Assembly (NCBI GenBank): GCA_032173965.1
Contig: CM063283.1
Span: 40,917,743-40,981,742 of the forward strand
Direction of reading: 5' to 3'
Length of the DNA stretch: 64,000 bases
From: Sitta carolinensis
Taxonomy: Eukaryota; Chordata; Aves; Passeriformes; Sittidae
The position numbers and the translations under genes are program-made. Below, piece by piece: positions 44,941-59,200 of this stretch; position 1 is the first letter of the stretch, and every line of letters begins with the position of its first letter. The notes below the pieces were generated by a model. That model was not told where the DNA came from. It did no database searches and worked only from the letters and a program-made list of their open reading frames with translations.

Positions 44941-47504
44941 AAAAAATATCAGAAAAACATCAGAAAGAGCCTTCAAGTTTATGTAGTAAATGAAAGTTTA
45001 CCTACCTGTTATTGGTAGATAAATATATACTGGTATGTATATACCACACAGTATTAGATAGTCATATAACCACACGTCAAAATGGCAATTATTAAAGCAT
45101 CTGAAATTTCTTCGAGTTATGCAGTCCATCTGCCATTCTTTTTTTCTTGTCTACCTAATATTAGCAAACAGTGGAAGTTTTACCATTAAAAAGGTTTCCG
45201 CTGCTTAATACACTTTATTGTAACAAAAGATTTCTCTGAAATTGTTCTCAGGTTTTTTTTTTCTTCACTTAATTTTGGTCTGTTTCTTTAAGACATATTC
45301 TCTATTACTATGCAGTAATATTATTTATTTTTCTCTTAATGGTACAAAAAGTCTTATATAATTATACACTGGTTTTTTTTTTTTTTTTTTTTTTGTTCAA
45401 TGAAGCAGTTGCAAACATATTTAGTTTTATTGAGGTTATTTAATCACCTCTCAGTTATCAGGTTTTAACTCCTTCTGAAAACCATTTCAGATATTCCATG
45501 AATTTTTCCAATTCCCCTTCATTTTCCCCTGATAATGAGAAATTTGGGAAATAATAAGTGTTTGGTTTTTTGTTTTTTTTTTTTTTTTTCCTTTGAATGT
45601 CAGTTTGGTTTACTTTATCAATGTTCTCAGTAGTGGAGGACATAGCAGAGTTTGTCTCAAGTCTGTAGATACAAGCCCTTCAGAGGAACCAGGCTGTATT
45701 TGGATAAACAGGCTCAGGCAGTTAGCATTTGTTATGTCTATATTTTTATTTGGCTTGATAACGGCAAACACAGAATGGAAATGTTGCTGCCATGTTAGAC
45801 CTGTGTCTTGCCTGCACTATTAAAGCCTCTGACTTTTTTCCTGAACACTTGAACCATTTCATTAGGTCCTTCAGCCATTTTGCAGAGACTTTTAGACTCA
45901 TGATTACAAATGTTTGAAACCCAGCATCAAACATCTGAGGGATCCATTCTGTTATCCTTTCTCAGGCTGCAAACATACTTGTTTGCATTCTCAGTCTGCA
46001 AACATACTTGTTTGCATAGGTGTATACACTCCCTAGGTGGGAGTAAACGTTGCACTGAAAATGGTTATATATATATACAGTTAATATGAATGCATACTTG
46101 AATGGTGTTTATATGCACTTAAGGACCAAATGTCACATGAAGAGAAAATGATGAAAGAATGATAGATCTTATACTTTATTAGGTGATAAGTTGTCTACAC
46201 CTGGTGGGCTAACACGATGCTTGTTCTACCACAACTGCTGACATATGGAACTACACAATGTCCATTTCCGTAAGAAGGAAAACTGGAATTTCACCAGCCC
46301 CAGTGCCTTACGAAGTCAACCATGTCAATTGGAACATTGGGGTCCCCAGCCACTATGGACCACCAGAGAGACCCCCAGGACAGAAGAATGCATACATAAA
46401 GGGGAGGGGAAATATGTTAATGATTATCATGCGTATGTTTAGTCCAGGACAATCAATGAATATGTATTTAGAATATATTCACATCTCTCTTTGCAATATT
46501 AGGCTAACTCCTAACATAATGTTGGATATCCCTGTTATAAAAAAAGTATTTGTATTTAAAAACTTTCCTGCAACATACAAGAAAGAATCAAGCATCTAAG
46601 AAAATGTTATCTTTAATTTTAAATGCTTTTCTTCTATCTCTTCATTTTCTAGTTTTACTTGACAAAAGTATTAATTAACAATTCATGAACTTCAAATTAT
46701 CCTCCAAAAGCAGATTTTCAAAGAACACTGAGTCAATTTTTTCACCTACATGAAGTGTTCATCTTTCAGAGGAATTCAGTGATCTGAGGCAGCTGATCTC
46801 TTTTTGGCATACATATGTTGAACATTTAGATAGTTCGCTATAACTGTTTTGATAGGGTCATAGACTGTTAAATGCCCAGGAATCCAAATGGGAACAGTAA
46901 ATATTGGATGCCTTCAGAAATCATGATTCAGAAGTCATGCCTATGCTCATATCTGCAGTCCTCATTGTAATAAATCTTCACAGTATTCCTAATCATATCA
47001 ACATTTCTCTTTTAGCTTTCCTGCTGATGACAGATTATTCAAGAAAAAATAAAAATATCCATCATACAGACCATTGTTTTATTCAGCATTAATTTCAGCA
47101 CCTTCATTTATTAACTGACCTATTTTCTTTCTGTTATTTCTTTTCTCTCTGAGGTATTTCTTTGTTCCTGTTGTCATGTTATCTAACATGCATTTATTCT
47201 TTCTTTTCTTTGAATTAAACCCAGAAAAAAACCTTCCTGAATATCATTGTTTTCTTTTGTATCACTGCATCTATTTTTCTTCAGAGTTAGTAACTATTTT
47301 TTTAATGACATCCTGCTAATTTTTCTAAGGGGTTAGTATGCATGAGAACTCCCTAGTTCTGAATCATTTATTACTTACTCCTAATTAGAGTCTAATGGAT
47401 CCACAAAGACTCCTCTCTACTTGAAGTTTAACAATGGCTTGTAGATCTGGTGTTTTGTGGGACTGGGGAAGGGAGTTTTGATATCTGAGAGAGATTAAGA
47501 GGAG
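44941..47504. other. AT-rich noncoding stretch with a duplicated hairpin
   Basis: T runs near 45373-45394 and 45571-45589, and the tandem hairpin at 45961-46018, are the only structured items. Open frames of up to 113 codons at 46245-46599 show no domain. Confidence 0.55.
45961..46018. repeat. Tandem 29-bp duplication, each unit holding a perfect 8-bp hairpin
   Basis: Units 45961-45989 and 45990-46018 differ at only two positions (the sixth and the last base). Each contains TGCAAACA / TACT / TGTTTGCA, an 8-bp perfect stem with a 4-nt loop (45968-45987 and 45997-46016). Function unknown. Confidence 0.92.
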
Positions 47505-47510
47505 CCTATG

Positions 47511-47994
47511 TGCTGCAGACGACCTCTCGTTAGGGGTAGAAATGAGCCAAGACACAGATGTTTAATGTGAAAAGGGTCCCAGTTTATTCTTCATAATAGC
47601 TTAACCATCCTGACTGACTACAGCAAGCTCCTACTGTAGGGTCCAACTGCAGACTCTGACTGCTGGTTATTTCCTGCTGAACTATGTCTGCAGGCTTCAA
47701 CAGCAGGCTCCAATTCCATCTGACCCAGACAGACCTCACAGCTGATCTTTTACAGCAGCAACTCTCTTCCCTGTTTCATTCCTCTTAGTGTCTCTCTGGA
47801 TGTCTCCTCCTCCCTCAGGGCTCCTCTACCTCAAAAGGGTTCTCTTCCTCAAAAAGCTCCCTTGACCAGCCAACCGACCCCTTTTATCACAGCTGCAACC
47901 CATTAAGAGCAAGGCTGTTCCTCTTCTTTGGTAATTAGTACAACTGTGACTTATGATGGGCAAGGTCACCTATAATCCCCTCTTTCACACCACA
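47511..47994 (-). mobile_element. Solo LTR, 484 bp, minus orientation
   Basis: On its own strand it begins TGTGGTGTGAAAG and ends GTCTGCAGCA, canonical TG...CA. The flanks are CCTATG (47505-47510) and CCCATG (47995-48000) on the plus strand, a 6-bp target duplication with one transition. A TATA-like GATAAAAGG (plus strand about 47879-47888, reversed) lies upstream of a poly(A) signal whose reverse complement TTTATT is at 47583-47588. The distance gives a fairly long R. GC content is higher than the surroundings. There is no internal retroviral sequence. It is a separate family from the other LTRs in the window. Confidence 0.78.
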
Positions 47995-49908
47995 CCCATG
48001 TAATGGTTAAAATGTCTGCAGCACCTAGAACTTTATTGGTCTCTGAGAACTGAATGAAGCAGACTCAATAATTTACTACATGAGAAAAAAAATCAAAACT
48101 CCATTCTATTTCTGCGGTAAATAATGCAATCATATCATGGACATATTTTGGTTTTTATACTTCTCTATTTCTAGTCCACTTTCAAAGTCAGAATAGTACT
48201 CAACATCTACTACAGAACTGGATAGGAGAGAACTGGTGACCTTGAAGGTAATGTATTCCAGCCACTAATCTTTCTGAGTGGGAATTCTTGATTATTCCAA
48301 TAGCAGATCTGACATGAGGTTGTAAAATTTCTATAGGTATTCAAGAAGCAGACACCCAGCACATAATTTGTGAGATTTTCAGAATAATTTTGTCCAGGAA
48401 CAGAGTATTTTATATTTAGTTTATACAGAAGGCAATGCTAAAAGTCTCAGACACTAAATTCTAGGATTTTTTTTTCTCATTTTGAACTGAGAAACTGCAT
48501 GGTTAAAGCTGAGCTGAATAAGGGCAAGAATATACTCTTTCCAAGTCTCATGAGCACCCCATCCACTAATAGATAACAAGTGCTGGAAAGCTTAATAGGA
48601 GATGACCAATGCAATGACAGTGTGAGCAGAAGAGCTTTGGAATTGCTATTACTTCAGTGTGCTCAGATAAGGCCTCTAAAGATGCTGGTGAGACAGATTA
48701 CAAGTGCTGAATCCTGATCAGTCTCTTCTTCCCCTCCTAGTCTCCTTGCAGATATATCACCCTGATGCCAGAATGAGACTCCCCCACTTTCCAGTTTGAA
48801 AACAATCTGCACCCATGCATCTCCAGCCTTTTTCTGACTATTTAGGAACAAGGAAGGGGCATGTTTTGTGAAAAGGGAACAATCATAGGCAAGATCTCTA
48901 AGGAATTATACTTTTATTTCCATTATAAAATTAGCATTCCTGTTGATGCAGAGAAAGTTATTTACTATCTTCTGTCATTAGCTGCTTCTAAAGGGATGCA
49001 ACAGGGTAACAAGACAAATGGTCATGATGAAATTTTATACTACACCTTACCCTGAGTGTGCCATAGCTCTCCTTCTCTTTCAGCATCCTCTGACAAACCT
49101 GATTCTTTCAGTAAAACATGCTGATTTTGCAACCTCTTCCTTTTAAAAGTGTCTTTAATTGTAAGCAATTACATATGCCTGCATCTAAAATTATACTTGT
49201 GTATAAATGTTTCTACTAGCAGGGTTGCTTTTGTTTTAATATAGAAGTTCTTGCTATAACCATATCAAGTAGATTTTATGAAATATACCACTATTACCTA
49301 ATGTTTTATTCTATTTGTTTTTAAAGTAATAGAATTTTTATAGGTAGACTATTAACATGGAAACATAATGACTGTGATACACAAGATACATAACGTAGAG
49401 CAGGAAAAACCTTAAACCTTTTTTGCATTCTGTGCAAAAAACCCAAAAACAAAACCATGAAGTAACAGAAGGAAAGTAAAATAAAAATAAACAGGTTATT
49501 GAAAATGGATTTTGTGATATTACCAGTTTTAATACATTCCCTTGGCAAATGCATACATGGTGTTTTCACCTATAAGCATTATCTGTAGTCGTTTCAGAGT
49601 ATTTATTTTCAGAATATTCCAGTTTCTTGTGTGTTCACTTTATTTCCAGCGTATTTCATAACAGTTTTGAAACTTTGCCTTTTTCCTGATTACTTTGGAA
49701 TATATGTTTCCCACAAAATAAAAGCACTTAGAAAAGAAAGCAATAAAACTGTTTTCAGAGACTGTCTTTGTACTACTTTAGTTTTAGTACCAGTGCATTA
49801 CTTAAAATATTAATGCATTTTTAATACCATCTGTGCATTGGGAGATGTATCTCTTCTTAGTAAGACACTAGCATGTGATATCTGAAGCCCCACTGAAATC
49901 TGCAGAAA

Positions 49909-49926
49909 GTGCATCCAGGGATGCAC
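49909..49926. repeat. Near-perfect palindrome GTGCATCC-AG-GGATGCAC
   Basis: Two 8-bp arms complement perfectly across a 2-bp centre. This is a dyad that a dimeric DNA-binding protein could recognise, or a chance occurrence. Confidence 0.9.
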
Positions 49927-52900
49927 AGTCCTGAGATGTCAGGGCTGTACAACCACAAGGCCTCCACTAATCTTATGATGTAGAGCATGTATCACTCACT
50001 ACAGTGTATTAATAAGGTTGGTTCAGACCTCTGTTACACTCTTCTCCATCCTTCATTCATCTATGCCTCTAAGCAAGGTTTTGTTTTTATACTGACTATA
50101 AACACTAGTTTCAGACTATTACAAGAATGTTTTCCTTGTATGTTGATCACAATGAGGAAATAGAGAATAATTTGTATACTGTACCAAAGTTATTAAATTC
50201 AAAAGAAGTAGTGTTGCAGTACTCTGGTAATCTTTTTTCCATTAAGATAATTGATCAATAGAGAGGATATCCATTTTTGCAGAAAAATAATAAACAAGTA
50301 ATTAATTTGAATATTCTGGCTATAGTATGCTCAGAATTAATTCAGGAAGGACTACTTTAGTCACTTTTTTTCGTTACAGTTAAACCAGACTAAGATACCT
50401 GAAAAACAACAACAACAACAACAAAATTGTATGCATATATTAGTAAATAATGGCCATTTGAGTGATTTGCCCTACTATATATCTAAGAGTGGAATTAGAC
50501 AGAGGGATCTATGTCACTCAGCTTTAGGATCTGTAAAGCGCTCCACCGCAAAAGATGAAGAGAAGCAAGCATTATCTGGAAACAGTTGACTTGAAAGTCT
50601 AATTCAGGTTGTAATAAATCATATATCAAAAGTATCTATTTCACTTGCAGCTCCAAAGTTTATATTATTTGGAATTTGCCATCTAGATCTACAAAATTAT
50701 TAAAAATTAATTTCATCAAGGAGATTTTAAAATTTGTTTTCTTTTGTGAAGATCTTTGAAATTCTTGTGACGAGGAATACGTTCACAGTCCTAGAAATGT
50801 ATGCTTGCCCTAAGTCAAGTGTTAGTAAAAACAACTTTTTTGCCAGGTTAACTCTGTTCAGTTTGTAGCTACAGCATTTCACAGCACTTCTTAAAGTGAT
50901 GTACGCAGCACATTGCAGCCTGAGTTAAGGACTGCACCCAGATTCTGCAGGGTCTGTATATACACAGATGATGCCAAGAAGATGTTTTTTGTCTAAAGAA
51001 CCCATGCCAGGACTGATGCTGCAGTGCAGTGGAATTAGTTGTTAAGAGGTGAAATATCTGTCTTCTTCAACTTTCTCTTTAAAAGTAGATTTTAAATTTT
51101 ATCAGAGCTTGTTTTAACAGAACATTAAACCCTTCTTAACCTCTCTTAATGTTTGCATTTAATGAAAATTTTCAGAAGCACTGTGCGTTTTAGGAGCAGA
51201 AATCTTTTGTGACTTCTACATCATATTAACATGAATAATTTTCTCTTGTATTTTTGTACACTACAAAATCTCACAGACACCTTCAAAAATCACTTGCCAG
51301 CTAAATCACAGCTCAGTATTTCAATCAGTTTCCTAAAGCCCAGATGTGGAAAGTCTAGTGTAAGGAGGGATTAGTACCATACGGTAACAGATATATGTAA
51401 AGAGATTTTTTTTAAGATCTCCACAGAACTTTTCCTACCCTAATGACTGAAAAATTGAGGCAGACTGTTGTATCAGTGCTAAAAAACAGATAACTGTGAG
51501 AAATCCTCATTCTGTAACCATCAGGAACTTCTGGCTTGAGATGAGCACTGCATTTCTGAAGCCTGGGAGCCCTTGCTGATAATTCATTCAGGCAGACCAC
51601 CTCTGCTTGAGGAGATTTTGCTGTGCCTGAGCTGATTAGGGAGTGAGAAACCAAGAACTGAAAATCACTGATTGCTAAGAGCTCCTATCAGGTTTAGCAA
51701 GGATTTAAAGGATGGAGGGAAGTGGGGTACATTAAGCATAATCTCTTGGCCTTGGAACATAAGTGTAGAAAAGAATTGCCAACTTCTGGTAAAGCATCTC
51801 AAACCTGAAAGTGAGGACTTAGCCTGAATCCTGTCAGGCTTATACTGAGAACTTTTGTTATGATTTTTTGTCCTTATTTTCTAAACTAGGAAAAAACCCC
51901 AACTAAATATACAGTGTGCATTGTTTGAGTATTTATTAATAGAATTTATTAAATCCTCTTAATATGAAGAAAAGTAGAATGGAATGTGAAGGGAAAACTA
52001 TATGTCTTTTTTTACAGATATTCTCTCATGTGATGGCAATTCCAACGACGACTCTATGAGTTTTTAATGTTTTTTGGTTTTTTGTGTTTTTGGGTTTTTT
52101 TCCACACAGATATGCTTCTGAGTAGTAGATTGATAGAAATATAGAGAGAGCAGGAACAAAATAAAAAGAAGGGAGGAAAAGAAGACCAAGGACAGGAAAA
52201 AGAGTAGTAGAGAGGGTTTTCAAAGAGATGGCAGATAAAAAGAAGATGGATCTCAGAGAAGCAGTACTCCAGGTATAAAGATAGGGAGGCAAATGTTTTG
52301 ATAAGAGGGTTAATTAAATTAACTTTGGCTGTAAAACAGATGTCTATCAAAATACTCTAATTTATGTTATGAAAGGAAATTACAGAGTTACTATTCTTTT
52401 TTTTTTTTCTTTTTTTTTTTTTCCTGCTTTCCTCTTTAGTGTTTATGAAAAAGTGCAAGAGCAATATATATACTATAATAGCAAATCCACACACCATGGA
52501 ACTTTAGTATGCTCGAGATACTGTGACCACCTGAAAAGGATACCAGGGTCACAATGCCTCCTTTATCTGTATTTGAAACAGATTAAACCACTAGAAAATA
52601 TCAAACTGATCTGATCATTAGTAGATATTTTATGTTCCTAAAACAACAATGAGAGACGTATTGGAAATAGGGAAAATGGCAAAGCCTGGTCAAATAACAT
52701 CAGTCAAAATAAAGCAATACTTCCATGCAGGAACCAGGTACACTAGGGTATTGTAAAAATACAGATTTTCAGTAAGATATAGAATTTAATTTTTAATTTC
52801 ACACACTTTTAATTTGTAAATAGCTAATTTGCTACTTGTCCAACACTTCTTATATCCTCCACATTAACTGTGAATTGTATGGTTTGTCTTCTCTCATCCC

Positions 52901-54324
52901 TAAATCTTAAACCTATTTGAATATTATTTCAAGTGCTGATAGCCTGTATTTATTATGAGAGTCTTAAGTGTGTTAGTGTTTCTGTTTCTGAGTTAGCTTC
53001 ACAAAGGTAAAACATATACTAGAGCTTTCTTGGAGATAGAAAGACATGATTACTTTTGTGGAGATATTGAAACTGTTGCAGAAAATAAATGGTCAGTTAT
53101 CAGTCTTAAAATCAGAAAAAGAGCCCATACTGACAACATTCCCTTGAGTAAAGAGCCCATTCTGATCAAGATAAAGAATACCGTTCTGTTTGGCAGTTGT
53201 AGAAGAGACAGCTTCAATATATAAGGATACACACAGGGAGAGGGTCTTTTCCTGATGCTTGTTGACATCTCCAAAATATGAAGAGTAATTTTCAATATTA
53301 ATACAATCTTTACAAATGTCTTACTATTACTTCACATACATTGACTTTCTCCCTGTTAGGTATAATAGTATATAATGGATAATTATAGAATTTTTAAATA
53401 TCTTAAAAATCAATTTCTGTGGTTTCTTTCCTTCTGTTTTTCTTTCTTATTTCTGTTCTCCTCTTCAAATCAAGATACACAAATATTTGATTGTATATTA
53501 ACATGTCTTTACTTCTTGAGTGGTGCTTTCTTGCAATGTGACAACTTACCTCTGTATATAAACACAAACTAGACGCTTGTATGCAAGATAGAATGGAGTT
53601 TGTGAACCCAGCTGGAGTAAAACATTGGCATGTTCTGCAGTCATACATGTCCCTTCCTTCTTCCCTTCTTCCCTTCAAGACCATCTATTTTTCCTCAATT
53701 CCAGTGAGTTTGGCAAGACTGATTTACATTTTCTGTCTTCCAGCTGCAAGGAGGATAGATGGCAAAAATTCCAGAAGAAAAGGAGAAGAAACATTTCTTC
53801 TCAGTCTCTTCTGTGTGTGGCTGAACTGATAATGCAAGGAAACTGGTTTCTGTGGGCATGAGCAGCTTTTCTGGAATGAAATAGAAACTTAAAATTTTAG
53901 GGTTTGAGAGCAACCAAGAGGTCCTGCTGCATTTTCAATGTATTCTAGAAATAGTTTCTAACAATGGGTTTGAAACACACTCCTGTCCTTAACAGTAAAG
54001 CAGATTGAGTGAGCCAAATTACTGTGTAATCTACACATGGCTGCTGTTCTTCTGGTTCAGCTGGTCTCTCTTATCTCTTACCAATTGATGTACATGGTTG
54101 TTTGGGTGGTCAGTACCACTTCTGTCAGTCTTTTGTTTTGAATTATAGCAAAACTCATTTATGTTAGGATATTTTGTCAATGTTCCTTCTCATTGACAGT
54201 TCTGCTGGATATGTACTTTAGTTGCATTTTGTCTATAACAGTTTAGACTGCATTTAGAAGTTTTCCTACTGCAGATTCACTTCTGCATATTAAAAAGAAA
54301 TTAGTCTTAAAATCTACAGAGAAT

Positions 54325-54327
<3 letters not shown>

Positions 54328-54356
<29 letters not shown>
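54328..54356. repeat. T29 homopolymer
   Basis: Uninterrupted T run; simple repeat. Confidence 0.9.
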
Positions 54357-54939
54357 CATTGATACAGTCTATTTTATTGCTGGTATAATAAATTCAGTGT
54401 TTTCTGTGAAGAAAAAAATACAGTGAAGGTAGTTGATTTCAATGGTAGTATGTCAGAGATGAAGTTAACTCTCAGAAAAAGTGGTTTTTTTCCATGTCCT
54501 TACCACAATAACATTGTTAGCACAAAATAAAAGAAAATTGATGAAAAAGATAGTGTATACTTGATGTTGATGGAACGCGTGTTTGTGTCTAATACACTAG
54601 AGAAACTCTCCAATATCAGTTCACCCAAGTGAAAATATTGGACCATTTTAGTCCCAAGGTCAATGTCAATTGAGGTTATTGACTATATAAATGCTAAATA
54701 CAAAAGTTTGTGTTGTTCAAGGCTACTCTTAACTTGGACACTATACTTTTCAGGGCTCCTCAGTTCAACTTAGTGTTTGCATCCCTCGCTCATTTATGCA
54801 ATTTCTATCTTTTTGTCCTGTTTCTTTTGTTAACAGTCATTTCGGTCTGTAAATCCTAATTATTAAATGTGTTACTGTTATGGAGGGAAGAACATCACAT
54901 TCAAGGTTTTTTAGCTTTTCTGCTAAAAAATGTCCATTT

Positions 54940-56215
54940 TCACAGACAAAGATAAGCTTAGAGGAGCGGAGATAGGAGGCACAACTGCTGGGCTACACCC
55001 AAACACAACGTGGGATTCATCAGCCCATCACAGCCCTATCCAGCAGCTGAGGGGATAACAGGAGTACAATGTCAAGTAGGAACCCAAGTTAAAGACTCAG
55101 AGAAAGAGACGGTCTTGTCCAGAGCCCTCCCAGGAGAACCTCAGGCACACAGTCCAGATGTCACAGCTAACCCATGAGTCAAAGGGAATGTCTGTAAGAT
55201 CATTTTACTGAATAAGTGTTAGTCACTACTTAGAGAATTTGCAACACATTATGGGATGCAAGAGAAAAGCATTTGGAATTACAAAGGAATTATTACAGAA
55301 TGTTTAGAGGAGGAACCAAAGGCAATGAAAAAGGATAGAGGGATAGATCTGGGTGATTTGGTGAGGAACAAGAATAAGAAACGAAGGAGTAGAACAAACA
55401 GGGACATTTGCATGTTAATAGTTTGTTGGTCTGTATAGTTTTTAGCCATGCTTTGTACCTGATCAATTCAGTCTGTCTTACCTTCTTGTTGAATTAATTT
55501 CTAACTCTACTGCATCTCTCATCAATATGCATGTGTTTGAATTGCAGCAAATGGAATCAGACCAGGGTCAAAGGTAGCAACTGGGACAATTACAGTTGTG
55601 AGGGTGTGATTTGTTTTGAAGATAAGGCAGATGAGCCAGCTGAGTAGGTGAAGTAACCTTGGAGTCAGTCTGTGTGTCTATGAGGGGGAGACCACAGCAG
55701 AAGCTGGTTTTCAGAGTGTCCAGAGTTCCCGAGAACTGGAGGGATCAAGTGGTCTGGGGATTGATTAGAACATCTGCTTGCATCTGTGTCTTGCATGTGT
55801 GTGCTTAATGGTCTGTACCAGCACCTGGATGTTACTGCAACCCTTGGGGGGTTGTGTGTTGAGATGCAAATGGAGAGACTGAGATTCAAGGGCAGACTGG
55901 GTGAGCTCAGCTGCTGGAGGGATACACCAGGTACAAATGGACATATGTATGCATGCACACAAATGCAGATATATAATGAGAAATGGGAACACAGTATTGT
56001 TGTTGGTGCTGTTTGTGTCTGTGTGAGTGATGAATGTTTTCATCTCCATTGATCCATGTGGCCAGCTGCATATATAATGTGATGTATATCTGTGCTCAAT
56101 GCATATGTGCCTACTGGGAATACAAGCCCAGCCTCACTCACTACTGACTGGACATGGAGGCATGGGGATGCTGCAGTAGATTTGCCTCTATCAAGCTACC
56201 ACATTTGACTTGACA
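54940..56215. other. GC-balanced unassigned region, possibly old repeat
   Basis: Two sub-blocks (about 54950-55200 and 55630-56215) are clearly less AT-rich than everything around them, with few homopolymers. The second ends GATTTGCCTCTATCAAGCTACCACATTTGACTTGACA. This is the texture of an old interspersed repeat or of conserved unique sequence. I do not recognise a family, found no TG...CA plus target duplication, and the open frames (up to 97 codons on minus, 88 on plus, overlapping each other) have no domain. Confidence 0.25.
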
Positions 56216-59200
56216 TAAGTTGTTCTGCAGTCATGCAGTCTGTAGAATTTTATTATTTATAAATATCTGAAGTCCAAGTTGAAAAGTAGCATTATTGAGC
56301 AGATGTAAAATAATTTTAAGCAACACAGAAAAAAAAAACCAAACCCAACTGGTTGTTTCAACTGACATTGCAGTTCTGTAACACAGAACATTTCTGGTGA
56401 TTAGAGGGAAATCGGTGGGATACATTTCATACTAAGAGGGATCAGTTCTTGAGTGGACTCAGCCTTCTGATATTTGTGAAAGGTTCTGCATACTTTCCAA
56501 CTTTCTGATGTATATGAGATTACTCACTGAGTAAAGAATTAATCACTGGGGCTAAAGTTGACAGAATTAGGCCCTGATTAATTTGGCTGAAATCACTGGA
56601 GGAGTCAGCATCAGAGCAAAAATAGACTGTGATTTTCATTGTAGTTCTTACTGCAATGTCATGGTTCCAAACTGGCTGCCTCTCAATAGAATTAAAAACT
56701 GACTTTTTCTTTAGTCATTTCTCCTTGTTTTTTGGTCTATTTGATTCAAAGGTATTGTGCAGATTGCATAGTACAATAAGCTGCAGTCCGTGAATGGAAC
56801 CAAAAGGTGTGCTGCATGACTCAAAATATAAACCTGTAATCCTGAAGCATAATAGATACTGTGATTTATTTTTAATTAAAAATATCGCTCACAATCCTTT
56901 CACAGTTCTGAGAAAAATCCAAAGTATTGTATATTTGAATGTAATCTGCTGGACAATCTTTTAGCTATTCAAACCTAGTGACTATTGAAGTATGCTTTTT
57001 TTGCATTTTGCAATTATGACAGTGTGATAATACTTGGATGTTACACAAAACAACATGAAGTTTAGCTTGGATTAATCATCAAAGTATCTATCCTGATTTT
57101 TGGAAGATTTGCAGCCTAAGGAAACTACCATGGATGTTATATTGGTTAATTTACAAAACATTAATCTGCAATATTAATTCTGTGCTTTATAAGTTTACAG
57201 TGTACAGATACACAGATTATTAGTAAAACAGAAAACAAATAACTGCATTCTAGATTAAACATGGAGGTAATGAATGTAAAGTCTGAAAAAAGAAGCTAAA
57301 AGAAAAGAAAAATAACTTCATGTTTTCCATAAGCATTTTTCCGTATTTATATTGGTATTTCTATTTCACCAAGTAGAATAAAAAGTGAACTCTCTTTTTT
57401 CCCCCTTCCCCAAACATCCTCAACTGAACTTTGGCAATATGTAATAGCAATGCTGTTATGTCACCACTGTTTCTTCCACCTTGTGCACCTGTCTTGTTGC
57501 TGTTAGACATCACAGATTGAGACTGAAACCATAAGATGGAAAGATAGATCTTCAGATTCTGTATATGGGAAGTACTGGCAAAATCATCAGTACATGAATG
57601 ACCCTTAGGACCAGCCTGACAATACTTCTCTTTCTTGCCAGAACAGTTCAATAACTTTTTTGAAGTGTAAGCTTCAGTGGATAATTGCTTTTTGTAAAGT
57701 GTGTGATGGAGGAACAAAATAGAAAACAATGCTGGAAAAAAGATTCCTCATAGATTTTAAAATCTCTATCTGACTTTGTTTTAATCTGTATGTCTGTCTG
57801 CAATCTTAGATGAAAGGATAGTGATTTTGTCATTTCTCTGAATAAGATTTTGTTTCATCTATACAGACATTCTGTTTTATAAATCTTTATAATTCCTTAG
57901 GCAAAATTTGTGGCTCAGAAGTATTTGCACGTACTGACAAGAGAGGTTTCACAGTCACTGCATATGGAAGCTTGCACAAAATGCTGCCACTTTAAAGCAT
58001 CCATTTCATCTGTACAATTTTGTTTAGCTTGTTAAAACGAATAATCTTCCAAGGACCTGGAATTCTGCTGGAAATTTTCATATGCAAAATTTAATCAGAC
58101 TTTCTGGTTCTGTTCCTAGCATTTATAGTTTTAACGTTTGATTGTCAGAGTCAAAGTGACCGTAACAACCCCACCAGCATTCAGATATTCAAAAAAACAC
58201 ATTACATTTTCAGTACATTTCTGCTTAAAAATTCAGGTAAAGAGAAAGACTTTTTAAAATTAATCTATGCATAAAGCACATATATAATAGTTTTAAGCAT
58301 GGCAACAATATCATTCAAGTTCTGATCCAGTGAGTCCAACTCAGACATATAAAAAATTATTACAGTTCAAGTTCAAGGACAGTGCAAAGCATTCTCAGAA
58401 CACTACACTAATTTCATTTAATTCCTCTAGTTCTGTAAAGAGTAGCTATTTGAAAAAGTTAACTGAGTCTGTGTGGTTTTAATGAGATTTACTAAAAAGG
58501 TGAAGCAAAGAAATATAGCACTCAAATACATGAAAATAGCTGAAATTGCTCTTACAGCACTAAGCTCATTAAATTAACTTGCTTGAATGCTGGCTATTAG
58601 AATTATCAGACCAGAGATTTAATAGGTCTAATGCATCTGTTTGGTGAGGTTCGCACATCTCCCTACCCAAAGGTTATTGAGCAGGTACAGTGTATTTCTT
58701 TTTGGGTAGCTGTGGTGCTGCATGTACGCTGTTGCTGTAATGCAGAGAAAGTGCTATGTTAGTGCAAAGTGAGCTTAGAGCAAAGGAAGCAATTAAGGAC
58801 AACCTGCATAGAGGTAACCCTTGGAAAAATTCTGGTGGAAACATATTCGTGGTACCCATTAGAAAAAAAAAATCACTGCAAATCAGGGTCTCAAGTTAAA
58901 TTCAGTGAGTTTTTAAATAGATGTAATGGTTCAGATCTCAAATGTGTCACTTAGCCAATCTGTGCTGCACTCTCCTTCCACAGTTAAGCTGATTATTTCA
59001 TTTTAGACCATGATAAGGAGTCCGAATGAGCAGGTGAACTTCCCACAATGTTAAGATGATAAAATTGAACCTCTTTATTCTGCAGCCTCAGTGATGCAGA
59101 AGACTCTCCTTCATCCTAGTAGTTAATACTAATTTCTGTTTCTCTACCTACAGAGCACGAGCTTTGCCATGCAATTTTAGAGTGAATGTAGCCAGCAGCC

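Larger units (their letters stand above)
48001..54939. other. AT-rich noncoding stretch, nothing recognised
   Basis: Nearly 7 kb with no recognisable transposon or gene. Minor items are an 18-bp near-palindrome at 49909-49926, an ACA triplet run near 50407-50424, T/G low complexity near 52070-52100, T runs at 52398-52422 and a T29 run at 54328-54356. Open frames reach only about 98 codons and carry no domain I know. Confidence 0.6.

Noticed and set aside
44587..45018. 143-codon plus-strand open frame
   Set aside because: It runs through CR1 3' UTR and tail sequence in a non-coding frame and continues past the end of the element.
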